In this document: positions 5,831-12,374 of the stretch, piece after piece | Position numbering within the stretch: the first letter of the stretch is position 1 | Layout: every line of letters starts with the position of its first letter | Assembly (NCBI GenBank): GCA_020438915.1 | Contig: JAGQTR010000143.1 | Span: forward strand, 1 to 12,374 | DNA: 12,374 bases | Direction of reading: 5' to 3' | DNA from: Mycobacterium sp. | Lineage (GTDB): Bacteria > Actinomycetota > Actinomycetes > Mycobacteriales > Mycobacteriaceae | The notes under the pieces: generated by a model | What the model was told of the DNA's origin: nothing | What the model saw: the letters and a program-made list of their open reading frames with translations, nothing else | Database searches by the model: none | Program-made: the position numbers and the translations under genes

Positions 5831-6384
5831 GAGGTGACCTGATCCAGTTTGGCGATCCGGTACTGCCCCTCGTCATAGGCCATCCTCGCCCGCAGCCGGT
5901 ACCCCACCTGCTGATCGCTCGCTTCGGCGTTGGAGATCCTGACCCGTACCGCCACCAGGACGTTGACCGATCCATCGTCGTTGTGACCTTCGACGGCGGC
6001 CCGTAGTTCGTCCACCGCCACCGTGGCGTTGGACGCCTCATACGCCTCGGCCACCACGCTGCTGAAGAGCCCCGCCTGGACGCCGAAATCGCCGGTCGAG
6101 CACTCCAGGATCTTCGACTGGCTGGCGGTCATCGTTGCGGTGTCCGGCGCCTGGGTGGCCGCCACACACTCCATCGCGGCCTGCAACGCCGCCTCACCGG
6201 AGCGCGTGAGCTCCTCGGTACGCTCGCTGGCCCGCAGGGCGAGATAACCCCCGGCTATCGCGCCGGAGGCGAGCAGCACCAATGCCGCACAGATGCTTGC
6301 GACCCAACCGATTCCCAGCCGCGCAGGCCGCCGACCGTCAGCTGGATCGGGGTTCAGCCGGCTGGTGCCAGCATCTCCTTCCAT
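5827..6384 (-). CDS. mas1A: Mce-associated membrane protein, first Mas gene of mce1 (Rv0175-like)
   Basis: A 185-residue single-pass protein: short polar N-terminus, membrane helix (about 24-49), periplasmic Mas domain to the end. The start at ATG 6384 is well supported by AGGAG at 6392-6396, 7 nt upstream, although both lie inside the 3' end of mce1F, giving a 31-nt overlap in another frame. Two periplasmic cysteines (C73 and C95, in MECVAATQ and ILECSTGDF) could form a disulphide; the other three Mas proteins here have none in their periplasmic domains. The end, GQYRIAKLDQVTS, mirrors the EWRISNLVQVI end of the third Mas protein. It is somewhat shorter than M. tuberculosis Rv0175 (213 residues, from memory). 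Likely an accessory or stabilising subunit of the Mce1 lipid importer. Confidence 0.85.
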   Translation of the reverse strand: MEGDAGTSRLNPDPADGRRPARLGIGWVASICAALVLLASGAIAGGYLALRASERTEELTRSGEAALQAAMECVAATQAPDTATMTASQSKILECSTGDFGVQAGLFSSVVAEAYEASNATVAVDELRAAVEGHNDDGSVNVLVAVRVRISNAEASDQQVGYRLRARMAYDEGQYRIAKLDQVTS

Positions 6385-7916
6385 CCGTCGTCTCCTGGGT
6401 TGCTCGAATTGCCGACGTTGTATCTGACCCCGTCCGGACCGATCACCTCACCGCTACTGGGGCTGTAGGCCGCGGTGCTGCCGGGCGGTCCCTGTGCCGG
6501 AGTGTAGATACACGGGTTGGGTTGCTGTCCGCTGCAGCTGACGGTACCCGAGCCCGGTGGGCTCCACGGATCGCTGACCGGGGCGACCGACTCCGGCGGC
6601 GGCAGTCGATCGGCGGGCAACGGGTTCATGCCGTTGTTCACCGACGGCGCGGGGATGACCTGGCCCGGGTTCACCGCCTGGTCGCACCGGGCTGCGGGCG
6701 CCGGGCAGGACAGGATCTGATTCGGGTCGCCGTACCAGGGGTTGGTCCCCAAGGGCACGTACGGCTCGTCGCTGTGGCATTCCCGCGGCGTCGCCGCCCG
6801 CTTACCCGGCACATCGGCACACGGATAATTGCGGGCACCGCGCACGGCGTTACCTTGGAAGTCCTTCGGGATCTTGCAGTACGTTCCCGAGGGCAGCGGT
6901 GCGGTGCTGGTATCCGCCGGGGACCGCCACTGCGAAGCCGGCAGGAAACCGGTCATACAGGGCGGCGGCTGGTTGATGGAAAGACCGAAATGCAGCAGGC
7001 CCTCGCCCTCGAAGATGGTGCCCGCCTGGGCAATCGAGGCACCCTGCGGCAGCACCACCAACGCCTGCTCGAGGCCCTTGTTGTAGCGCTTGAGCATATC
7101 GATGACGACCGCCAGGTTCGCCAGCGTCTGCGGCAGAGCCTCCTGTACATCGCTGAACACCGCCGACACTTGATCGAGCGTCGGGGCGGCCTGCTGCAGA
7201 CCGCTGCGCAGCGCGGCGTCCTGTTCGGCGGTTTGGGAGGCGATGATGTTCAGGTTGGCCGCCCACTGCTCGATGGCGTCACCCGAGGTCACTTGGCTTT
7301 CCAGGATCGGTGCGGAATTGGCGATGATGTCGTTCACCTGGGGCAGGTCCTCCCGGAATCCCTCGGCGATGTTCGTCGTCGATTCCACCAACCGCTGTAG
7401 GGCCGGACCCAGACCCCCCACTGCCAGAGAGGTTTCGGTGAGAAGGGAGTCGATCTTCTCCTTCGGCAGGACCGCCAGGCCTTCGTTGGCCGCGTCCAGC
7501 GCCGGACCGACCTCGGCCGGCACCGCACTCTTGGTGATGGTCTGTCCCGGGCTGAAGTATTGCGTGGAATCGCTGGCCGGCACCAGGTCGAGGTACTGCT
7601 CCCCGATGGCCGAGACCGAGTGGACATTCGCCGAGGAATCGACCGGGATCTTGAACTCGTCGCCGATCAGCATGGTGGCCCTGGCGCCATCTTCGGTCGG
7701 CTCGACCGCGGTCACCTTACCGATCTGGGTGCCGCGATAGGTGACATTGGCGGTCTCGTACAGTCCGCCCGATCTCGGCAACTGGGCGTACAACGTGTAC
7801 TGGCCGACTCCGGCCATGGTGGGCAACCTCAGGTAGTACACGCCGAGCACCACCAACGCGATCACAGTGAGGATCGTGAACAGCACGAGCTGAAACTTGA
7901 CGAACCGCGTCAACAT
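6354..7916 (-). CDS. mce1F: MCE family protein Mce1F
   Basis: The F subunit of the Mce1 lipid importer, 520 residues (Mce1F of M. tuberculosis is about 515). Domains: an N-terminal membrane anchor (about 7-29); an MCE/MlaD domain (about 37-113) with GLYETANVTYRGTQIGKV and VHSVSAIGEQYLDLVP; a long alpha-helical region (about 135-310) that in Mce complexes lines the hydrophobic tunnel; and an extended tail (about 315-520). The protein has eight cysteines (320, 347, 366, 380, 404, 411, 461, 469), all in the tail, an even number suggesting disulphide-stabilised structure in the periplasm. Tail motifs PCAD (365-368) and PCIYTP (468-473) resemble ones in Mce1C. The start, ATG 7916, lies 3 nt after the lprK stop, with AAAGGGG 10 nt upstream. 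The substrate class, fatty/mycolic acids, is inferred from mce1 orthology. Confidence 0.95.
   Translation of the reverse strand: MLTRFVKFQLVLFTILTVIALVVLGVYYLRLPTMAGVGQYTLYAQLPRSGGLYETANVTYRGTQIGKVTAVEPTEDGARATMLIGDEFKIPVDSSANVHSVSAIGEQYLDLVPASDSTQYFSPGQTITKSAVPAEVGPALDAANEGLAVLPKEKIDSLLTETSLAVGGLGPALQRLVESTTNIAEGFREDLPQVNDIIANSAPILESQVTSGDAIEQWAANLNIIASQTAEQDAALRSGLQQAAPTLDQVSAVFSDVQEALPQTLANLAVVIDMLKRYNKGLEQALVVLPQGASIAQAGTIFEGEGLLHFGLSINQPPPCMTGFLPASQWRSPADTSTAPLPSGTYCKIPKDFQGNAVRGARNYPCADVPGKRAATPRECHSDEPYVPLGTNPWYGDPNQILSCPAPAARCDQAVNPGQVIPAPSVNNGMNPLPADRLPPPESVAPVSDPWSPPGSGTVSCSGQQPNPCIYTPAQGPPGSTAAYSPSSGEVIGPDGVRYNVGNSSNPGDDGWKEMLAPAG
6392..6396 (-). promoter_or_regulatory. Ribosome binding site of the first Mas gene, inside mce1F
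   Basis: On the minus strand this reads AGGAG and ends 7 nt before the ATG at 6384. It lies within the coding sequence of mce1F and supports independent initiation of the first Mas gene across the 31-nt overlap. It is the clearest Shine-Dalgarno within the Mas block; the other three Mas starts rely on 1-4 nt stop/start overlaps. Confidence 0.65.
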
Positions 7917-7919
7917 TGC

Positions 7920-9065
7920 TCACTCACCCCTTTCCACCAGAGGGCCGCCAGGCACCGAGTGCGCATTGGGTGTGTACCGGACGTCGGGAATCATCGTGGC
8001 CGGGTCACGCCCCCATGCTTGCTCCAGCGCGCGCAGCATGCCCGAGACGCCGGTTCCGCTGAGCACTCCGTTGTCGATTGCCGACAACGTCAGGTCGACG
8101 AGTACCGAGACGTTGATGTAGTCGCCGCGGACGACCTTCGGCACGTTCTCGATGCTGAACGGCGCGGTCAGCAGCAGCTTGAGCGCGTCCACAACATAGG
8201 GTCCGGCCCGGCCCAGTTCACGCAGCGGACGCTGCAGGTTGGCCAGGTTGGTGTTCAGGTTGGCGCTCGCGGGTGCGATCGCATCCTCAGCGGCCCCGCT
8301 GATCCGGCCGAGCGCCTCGACGGCATCGGCGAAGAGATCCCGGGTATCGGCGAAATGCTGTATCAACGGCGGGAATTCGGTGAGCACCGCGTCGAGGGTG
8401 TCGTTACGCTGCGCAACGATCGCCAGCAGCCGGTTGGTGTTGTCGATGGCGCGGGTGATGTCGTCGCGCTGCTGGTTCAGCTCGTCGGTGAAGGTGTCCA
8501 GGCGGGTCAGGAACTCTCTGATCTCGTCGGCCCTGCCGGTGAGTACGTTGTTGATCTCGGTTTGGATCGTCTCCAGATTCGACACGCCACCGCCGGTGAG
8601 GATGGAGGCGATGCTGGCCAGGACCCGTTCGGTGGTCGGGAACGCCGAGGCATTCTTCAGCGGGATGGTGTCGCCGGACTCCAGCAGTTCCGAGGACGGA
8701 TCGGGGGGCGTGTCCAGCTGAACGTGCTGGCTGCCCAACAGGCTGGTCTGACCGATCTTGGCCAGCGCGTTGACGGGCAGCTTCACCGACGGCTCGAGGT
8801 CGATGGTCAAAGTGGCGATCCAGTTCTTCAACTCGATCGCGCGGACCCGGCCGACATACACGTCGGCGACCCGCACCCGGCTGTTGACGTTGAGCGCCAA
8901 CGTATCCGGCATCTGCACGTAGATCGTCGTATGGTCGGGCCCGGTGCCGGGACCACCCGGAAGCGGCACGTTCGAGATTCCCCGCCACGACCCGCACGAG
9001 CTGAGCACCAGCGCCGCCGCGGCCAGGGCGATCACCCGCTGAGTTGTCTTGCGCCACTTGGCCAT
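7920..9065 (-). CDS. lprK: MCE family lipoprotein LprK (Mce1E)
   Basis: The E subunit of the Mce1 complex, a 381-residue lipoprotein (about 390 in M. tuberculosis). A basic N-terminus (KWRKTTQR) and a hydrophobic stretch lead to the lipobox LSSC, with C24 the predicted lipidated residue. This replaces the membrane helix that anchors the other Mce subunits. The MCE domain covers about 45-118, including DTLALNVNSRVRVADVYVG and LGSQHVQLD. A helical region follows (about 140-300) with regular heptad-like patterns such as EIREFLTRLDTFTDELNQQ. The protein lacks the Pro-rich tail of Mce1C and Mce1D, and C24 is its only cysteine. A strong RBS, GGGAGG at 9073-9078, sits 7 nt before the ATG. The gene begins 3 nt after the mce1D stop and ends 3 nt before mce1F. 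Confidence 0.96.
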   Translation of the reverse strand: MAKWRKTTQRVIALAAAALVLSSCGSWRGISNVPLPGGPGTGPDHTTIYVQMPDTLALNVNSRVRVADVYVGRVRAIELKNWIATLTIDLEPSVKLPVNALAKIGQTSLLGSQHVQLDTPPDPSSELLESGDTIPLKNASAFPTTERVLASIASILTGGGVSNLETIQTEINNVLTGRADEIREFLTRLDTFTDELNQQRDDITRAIDNTNRLLAIVAQRNDTLDAVLTEFPPLIQHFADTRDLFADAVEALGRISGAAEDAIAPASANLNTNLANLQRPLRELGRAGPYVVDALKLLLTAPFSIENVPKVVRGDYINVSVLVDLTLSAIDNGVLSGTGVSGMLRALEQAWGRDPATMIPDVRYTPNAHSVPGGPLVERGE

Positions 9066-9068
9066 CGA

Positions 9069-10703
9069 TCAGCCTCCCATCTCGGCGGGCAACGGCGGGC
9101 CCGCTGGTGCGGCAGGTGCGGGTGCGGCGGCCGGCGGTGCGGCCGGGGTGATCGCGCCGAGTGGGTCACCGGGGATGACGCCTGGCGCCGGTCCCGGCGG
9201 TGGTCCGGGCTGCGGATACCACGGGGGCGGCAGCGGGGTGTCTTGGCTGTACGCGTTGGGCGGACCGGGCAACCTGCCGTTGTCGACCCCGAAGGCCGGC
9301 GGTGCGGGGGGCGCCACGATGTCGGCCCCACCCATCAGTTCGGCCAGCGACTCCGGGGTGAGCATGTTCGCGGTGAACGGTTGCACCTCGACGCCCTGCA
9401 TGCCTGGGGCCACAACCCAACCCGGCTCGTGGTTGCCGTGCGAGAACAGGGTGTCGCGCGAGAAGATACCCGGGACCGTGGTGTCCTTGTAACCCGGCGG
9501 CGGCTGCAGGCGCGGCTCGGAGTACGCGATCTGCTTGGGCAGGGTCATCGCGGTGGCGAGCTGGTTGGCGCCGAACGGTAGGTAGTTGAACTTGATCGCG
9601 TCCAAGATCGGCGCCAGGTACTGCGCGCACAACTCCGCGGACTCCTGGTAGCCCAGCCGGCTGCCCGCCTGAATGGCACTGCAGATGAACTGCATCGGGT
9701 TGGCGAAGTTGGCGATCACCGGCATACCGACGATGCCGCCCGCGTTCGGCGACGAGATGTTGACGATATTGGCGCCGAGGTTGGGGAACACGTGCAGGCC
9801 GGTTTCCAGACCATCGCGGGGCTCGGGTTGCAGGATCGCGTTGGTCGCCTCGGCGAGGTTGTTGACGTCATGCGCGAGCACCCCGCCGTTCTCCTCGATG
9901 AAACCCCTTGTCGTGGCGAGTAACTCGTTGAGATCCTGGAGCGCGTCGGCGACCTCGCGGTCGGTGTCGGTGAACGCGTTGGTGAACTGCGCGAGGTCAT
10001 TGTTCAGCGCCACGAACTGCTGGTCGCTCTTGTGCAAGGCGTTGACGAACAGCGCCAGGCTCCTGACGACGCCGAAGAAGTCCCCCCGGCCCTCGTTGAG
10101 CGCAAACAGCGCTTCCGACAGGCCGTTCAGCGTCCGGTTGAGCTGTTCGCCCTTGCCCGCAAATCCGTCCGCGGCGGCTTCGATGATGTCTCCGAACGGG
10201 CCCTTCGGCTGATCCGGGGTCGGACCCAGGTCGGTGAGCAGTCGGCTCAGCGAGTCGCGCAGATCGTCGTATTCGACCGGCACCTGGGTGCGGTCGATGT
10301 CGATGACGGCGTTGTTCTCCAGGACCGGACCGCCGGTGTAAGGCGGCGCCAACTGGATTGTGCGCGACGCGACCAGGCTCGGGTTCAGGATCGAGGCGGT
10401 CACGTCGGCGGGAACCTTGTGGTCGTTGTCGTAATGGAACGTGACCCGCATCTTGTCCCCGGCCGGTTCGATCTTGTCGATCGACCCGACGCGCACCCCC
10501 ATGATCTGAACCTTGTCACCGGGATACAACGCCAGGGTCTGGCTGAAGTAGGCCACGACGGTGTTGGTGGTGAGCCTCTTGTACAAGTTCCAACCGACGA
10601 AGGCGGCGATTATCCCCACGATCAGCACCACGATGCCGACGGTGACCGTCACCCGAGAAAGTCCGGGCACCTTGATGTTCCGCACATTGAAGATTGTCGA
10701 CAT
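9069..10703 (-). CDS. mce1D: MCE family protein Mce1D
   Basis: The D subunit of the Mce1 importer, 544 residues (about 530 in M. tuberculosis). A short basic cytoplasmic start (MSTIFNVRNIKVPGLSR) precedes a membrane helix (about 19-40). The MCE domain spans about 47-122, with ALYPGDKVQIMGVRVGSID and the strand VASRTIQLAPPYTGG. A long helical segment follows (about 145-330), containing RSLALFVNALHKSDQQ and QDLNELLATTRGFIEENGG. A conserved C-terminal globular stretch (about 330-440) has the protein's only two cysteines (C341, C359), a candidate disulphide. The last 80 residues are Pro/Ala/Gly-rich. The ATG at 10703 follows the mce1C stop by 14 nt; GGAG is only 3 nt from the ATG and a GGGG lies further upstream, so the RBS is ordinary to weak. 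The N-terminus matches the known Mce1D start pattern. Confidence 0.95.
   Translation of the reverse strand: MSTIFNVRNIKVPGLSRVTVTVGIVVLIVGIIAAFVGWNLYKRLTTNTVVAYFSQTLALYPGDKVQIMGVRVGSIDKIEPAGDKMRVTFHYDNDHKVPADVTASILNPSLVASRTIQLAPPYTGGPVLENNAVIDIDRTQVPVEYDDLRDSLSRLLTDLGPTPDQPKGPFGDIIEAAADGFAGKGEQLNRTLNGLSEALFALNEGRGDFFGVVRSLALFVNALHKSDQQFVALNNDLAQFTNAFTDTDREVADALQDLNELLATTRGFIEENGGVLAHDVNNLAEATNAILQPEPRDGLETGLHVFPNLGANIVNISSPNAGGIVGMPVIANFANPMQFICSAIQAGSRLGYQESAELCAQYLAPILDAIKFNYLPFGANQLATAMTLPKQIAYSEPRLQPPPGYKDTTVPGIFSRDTLFSHGNHEPGWVVAPGMQGVEVQPFTANMLTPESLAELMGGADIVAPPAPPAFGVDNGRLPGPPNAYSQDTPLPPPWYPQPGPPPGPAPGVIPGDPLGAITPAAPPAAAPAPAAPAGPPLPAEMGG
9073..9078 (-). promoter_or_regulatory. Strong ribosome binding site for lprK, inside the end of mce1D
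   Basis: The minus strand reads GGGAGG, 7 nt before the lprK ATG at 9065, overlapping the last codons of mce1D (its C-terminal Met-Gly-Gly). This is the strongest Shine-Dalgarno among the mce genes in the window and decides the lprK start. Confidence 0.7.
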
Positions 10704-10717
10704 CTACTCCAGACCCC

Positions 10718-12301
10718 CTAACCTTGTGACCCGGGTGGGAGGAACGGCGGGTTTCCCGGAAGCACCGGCTGGCCCGCCGGCGCCGGAGCCGGGCCGGGCC
10801 CCGGTGGCGGCGGCGGCCCGGTCAGCGCCGGAGGCAGCGGTGCGATGCCCGGGGTGAAGTCCGGCGGCGACGGCTGCGGGGCCAGCGGCACCGTGCGGGC
10901 ACCGGGCGGGGCGGGCGGCAGCGGGACCCTGGCACCGGGCACATTCGGGGACAGCTGACCCGGAACCGCCGCGGCCGGCACACCCGGAGCGGGTTGCGGT
11001 CCATGGACGTTCGGCGCCGAGGTCGCCACATTCGGACGGTCTGCCTGGTAGTTGGGTCCGTATGGATTGTCACCGTAGGGTCCCACGGCCAGATCCGCGC
11101 ACGGTAGCGGATTCTCGGGCCTGGGCAGCCCGTCAGCCGGTGGTGTGTAGGAACACGGTGAGCCCGGCGGGACTGCGGGGCCGGGATTCTCGGCGGTGCC
11201 TTCCACCGGAGTCGGCGCCGGCGGCGGAGCCCCGTTGGGGAAGCCGACGCCATTGGGGTCCGGGAATTGGAATGCCGGCAGACCGGCGTTGCGCCAGAAC
11301 TCCTCGGGGTTTATGCCGCGTTTCTTGAACGCGGCGTCGACGAACGGCTGCAGGAGCCAGTACGGGGCCAGGTTGGCCAGCATCACCTTGAAGTAGGGGC
11401 CCGAGGCCACGGCTTCTCCCAGAGACGCGGTGAACTTGGACAGCGTGGCAAGCGAATCGGCGAGGTCGAACTTGCGCTCGACCAGGATGTCGCTGACCAC
11501 CCTGAGCTGTTCGAGAACGTGGTTGAGGTTGGGATTGTCGTCGATCAGGCCCTTGACCTGGTCGGAGAACGAGCCGACTCGCTCCAGCAGCTGACTCACC
11601 GCGTAGTTGCGCTCGTTGACCTCGGCCAGCAGGGTCTGGGCGTTGACGAACAGCTCGTTGATCTGCTCGCTGCGGTTGCCCAGGACGCCGGCCACCTTGT
11701 TGGCGTTGGCCAGTAGCGCGGTGATCTGATCGTCGCGCTTGCCGATGGTGTCGGAGAACCGCGCTACGCCGTCGAGTGCCGCACTCAGGTGCGGGTAGGT
11801 CTGATCGATGGTTTCCGACAGCACGTTCAGCGATTCCTTGATCGTCTGGGTGTCCCATCCGGTGGTGGAGGTGCTGACGTCAAAGAATGCGTCATAGATC
11901 TGATACGGGGTGGTGGTCTGACTCAGCGGCAGTACTCCGTTGGCGCGCAACGGTTCTGAACCGCGCGGCTCGATCTCTACGTTGCGCCGTCCGAGGATGG
12001 TGTCGGTGCGGATCGCCGCCCGGCTGTCGGTACCGATCTGGGTGCCGTCCAGCGAGTAGCCGATGCGGACCCGGTCCCCGTCGATCTCCAGCGATCGCAC
12101 CGATCCGACGTCGACGCCGGCGATCCGCACCTTGTCGCCGTTGTTGATGCCGCCGGTGTCGGCGAACTCCGCGTAATAAGTCGGGGTGGCGAACAGCATC
12201 GGCACGCTGGCGAAACTCTGCCCCACGCCGATGACGATGACGGTGATGATGACACCCATCAACCCGCTGCGGACCCGGTTGGAACCCTCGAGGACTCTCA
12301 T
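10718..12301 (-). CDS. mce1C: MCE family protein Mce1C
   Basis: The C subunit of the Mce1 importer, 527 residues from the ATG at 12301. A GTG at 12313 would add four residues, but the ATG is preferred because it overlaps the mce1B stop as ATGA and gives MRVLEGSNRVRSGLMG, matching the known Mce1C N-terminus. Domains: membrane helix (about 11-30); MCE domain (about 38-115) with GGINNGDKVRIAGVDVGSV and RTDTILGRRNVEIEPRG; helical region (about 125-320) with SETIDQTYPHLSAALDGVA and IDDNPNLNHVLEQLRVVSD; a conserved block with YWLLQPFVDAAFKKRGI; then a very Pro-rich tail (about 357-527). The only cysteines, C383 and C401, lie in SPCSYTP and PLPCAD and may form a disulphide. Similarity to M. tuberculosis Mce1C extends into the tail, which is why I assign the operon to mce1 rather than another mce locus. 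Confidence 0.95.
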   Translation of the reverse strand: MRVLEGSNRVRSGLMGVIITVIVIGVGQSFASVPMLFATPTYYAEFADTGGINNGDKVRIAGVDVGSVRSLEIDGDRVRIGYSLDGTQIGTDSRAAIRTDTILGRRNVEIEPRGSEPLRANGVLPLSQTTTPYQIYDAFFDVSTSTTGWDTQTIKESLNVLSETIDQTYPHLSAALDGVARFSDTIGKRDDQITALLANANKVAGVLGNRSEQINELFVNAQTLLAEVNERNYAVSQLLERVGSFSDQVKGLIDDNPNLNHVLEQLRVVSDILVERKFDLADSLATLSKFTASLGEAVASGPYFKVMLANLAPYWLLQPFVDAAFKKRGINPEEFWRNAGLPAFQFPDPNGVGFPNGAPPPAPTPVEGTAENPGPAVPPGSPCSYTPPADGLPRPENPLPCADLAVGPYGDNPYGPNYQADRPNVATSAPNVHGPQPAPGVPAAAVPGQLSPNVPGARVPLPPAPPGARTVPLAPQPSPPDFTPGIAPLPPALTGPPPPPGPGPAPAPAGQPVLPGNPPFLPPGSQG

Positions 12302-12374
12302 TTCGGCGTGCACCTACCCGAGGGCTGACTCCAGACCTTCACCGTGCGCACCGGCCCGCCGGGCTGTAACCCGT
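12298..12374 (-). CDS. mce1B: 3' end of MCE family protein Mce1B (partial)
   Basis: Only the last 24 residues are in the window; the gene continues past the right edge. The frame ending at the TGA at 12298-12300 reads GLQPGGPVRTVKVWSQPSGR then CTPK. It overlaps the mce1C ATG as ATGA, the same junction style seen elsewhere in this operon. A cysteine close to the C-terminus is typical of MceB proteins as I recall them. The two other frames end earlier, at internal stops, and look unlike protein. Assignment rests mainly on position immediately upstream of mce1C. Confidence 0.7.
   Translation of the reverse strand, partial: GLQPGGPVRTVKVWSQPSGRCTPK

Noticed and set aside
9100..9300. Repetitive GC-rich stretch (GGTGCGG-type) that might look like a PE/PPE or DNA repeat element
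   Set aside because: It is the Pro/Ala/Gly codon bias of the Mce1D tail read from the other strand; the same holds for 10740-11230 in Mce1C.
7560..9581. A 673-codon open frame on the plus strand, opposite mce1F, lprK and mce1D
   Set aside because: It lies wholly antisense to three well-recognised genes. Its composition is rich in R, G, H, Q and D with no recognisable domain, as expected from the complement of high-GC coding DNA.
12302..12313. GTG start four codons upstream for Mce1C
   Set aside because: The ATG at 12301 overlaps the mce1B stop as ATGA and yields the known Mce1C N-terminal pattern.

Overview
The window is high-GC actinobacterial DNA. Gene order and protein sequence point to a Mycobacteriaceae genome, most likely Mycolicibacterium or Mycobacterium. 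The right three quarters is the distal part of a mycobacterial mce1 operon (mce1B end, mce1C, mce1D, lprK/mce1E, mce1F, then four Mce-associated genes), all on the minus strand. The MceC product closely resembles M. tuberculosis Mce1C as I remember it, and a block of four Mas genes is the mce1 arrangement; mce4 has two. The species cannot be fixed from the sequence alone.

Layout. Positions 51-2121 (+) hold a pirin-family cupin protein overlapping by 23 nt a lipoprotein of the PQQ-dependent sugar/sorbosone dehydrogenase family. Positions 2122-2314 are a regulatory gap with a candidate terminator hairpin, a strong SigA-like promoter and inverted repeats. Positions 2315-3406 (+) encode a secreted phosphodiester glycosidase (NAGPA family), syntenic with M. 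tuberculosis lprO. Positions 3407-3507 are a short convergent gap, with a hairpin overlapping the upstream stop codon. From 12374 down to 3508 (-) the mce1 genes are packed almost without gaps: junctions are ATGA, GTGA or TGATG overlaps, a 31-nt overlap, or gaps of 3-14 nt.

How the genes work together. From known Mce biology, Mce1A-F assemble into a hetero-hexamer whose MCE domains and helical tails form a hydrophobic conduit across the periplasm. It imports fatty and mycolic acids, powered by YrbE1A/B permeases and the MceG ATPase. LprK is the lipid-anchored E subunit, and Mce1C, D and F each show one N-terminal membrane anchor, an MCE domain, a helical region and a variable tail. The four Mas proteins are membrane-anchored accessory subunits, one fused to an RDD membrane domain. 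The operon's beginning (yrbE1A/B, mce1A and most of mce1B) lies beyond the right edge. The plus-strand genes are separate transcription units at the operon's 3' border. From memory, M. tuberculosis has a pirin gene (Rv0181c) and lprO (Rv0179c) in the same relative places, with a different gene (Rv0180c, transmembrane) between them where this genome has the dehydrogenase-like lipoprotein.

No tRNA, rRNA, CRISPR array, insertion sequence or phage gene was seen. I found no clearly new system. The points most worth following are the secreted NAGPA enzyme, the putative PQQ enzyme in a lineage not known for PQQ synthesis, and cysteine motifs shared by the Mce1C and Mce1F tails.
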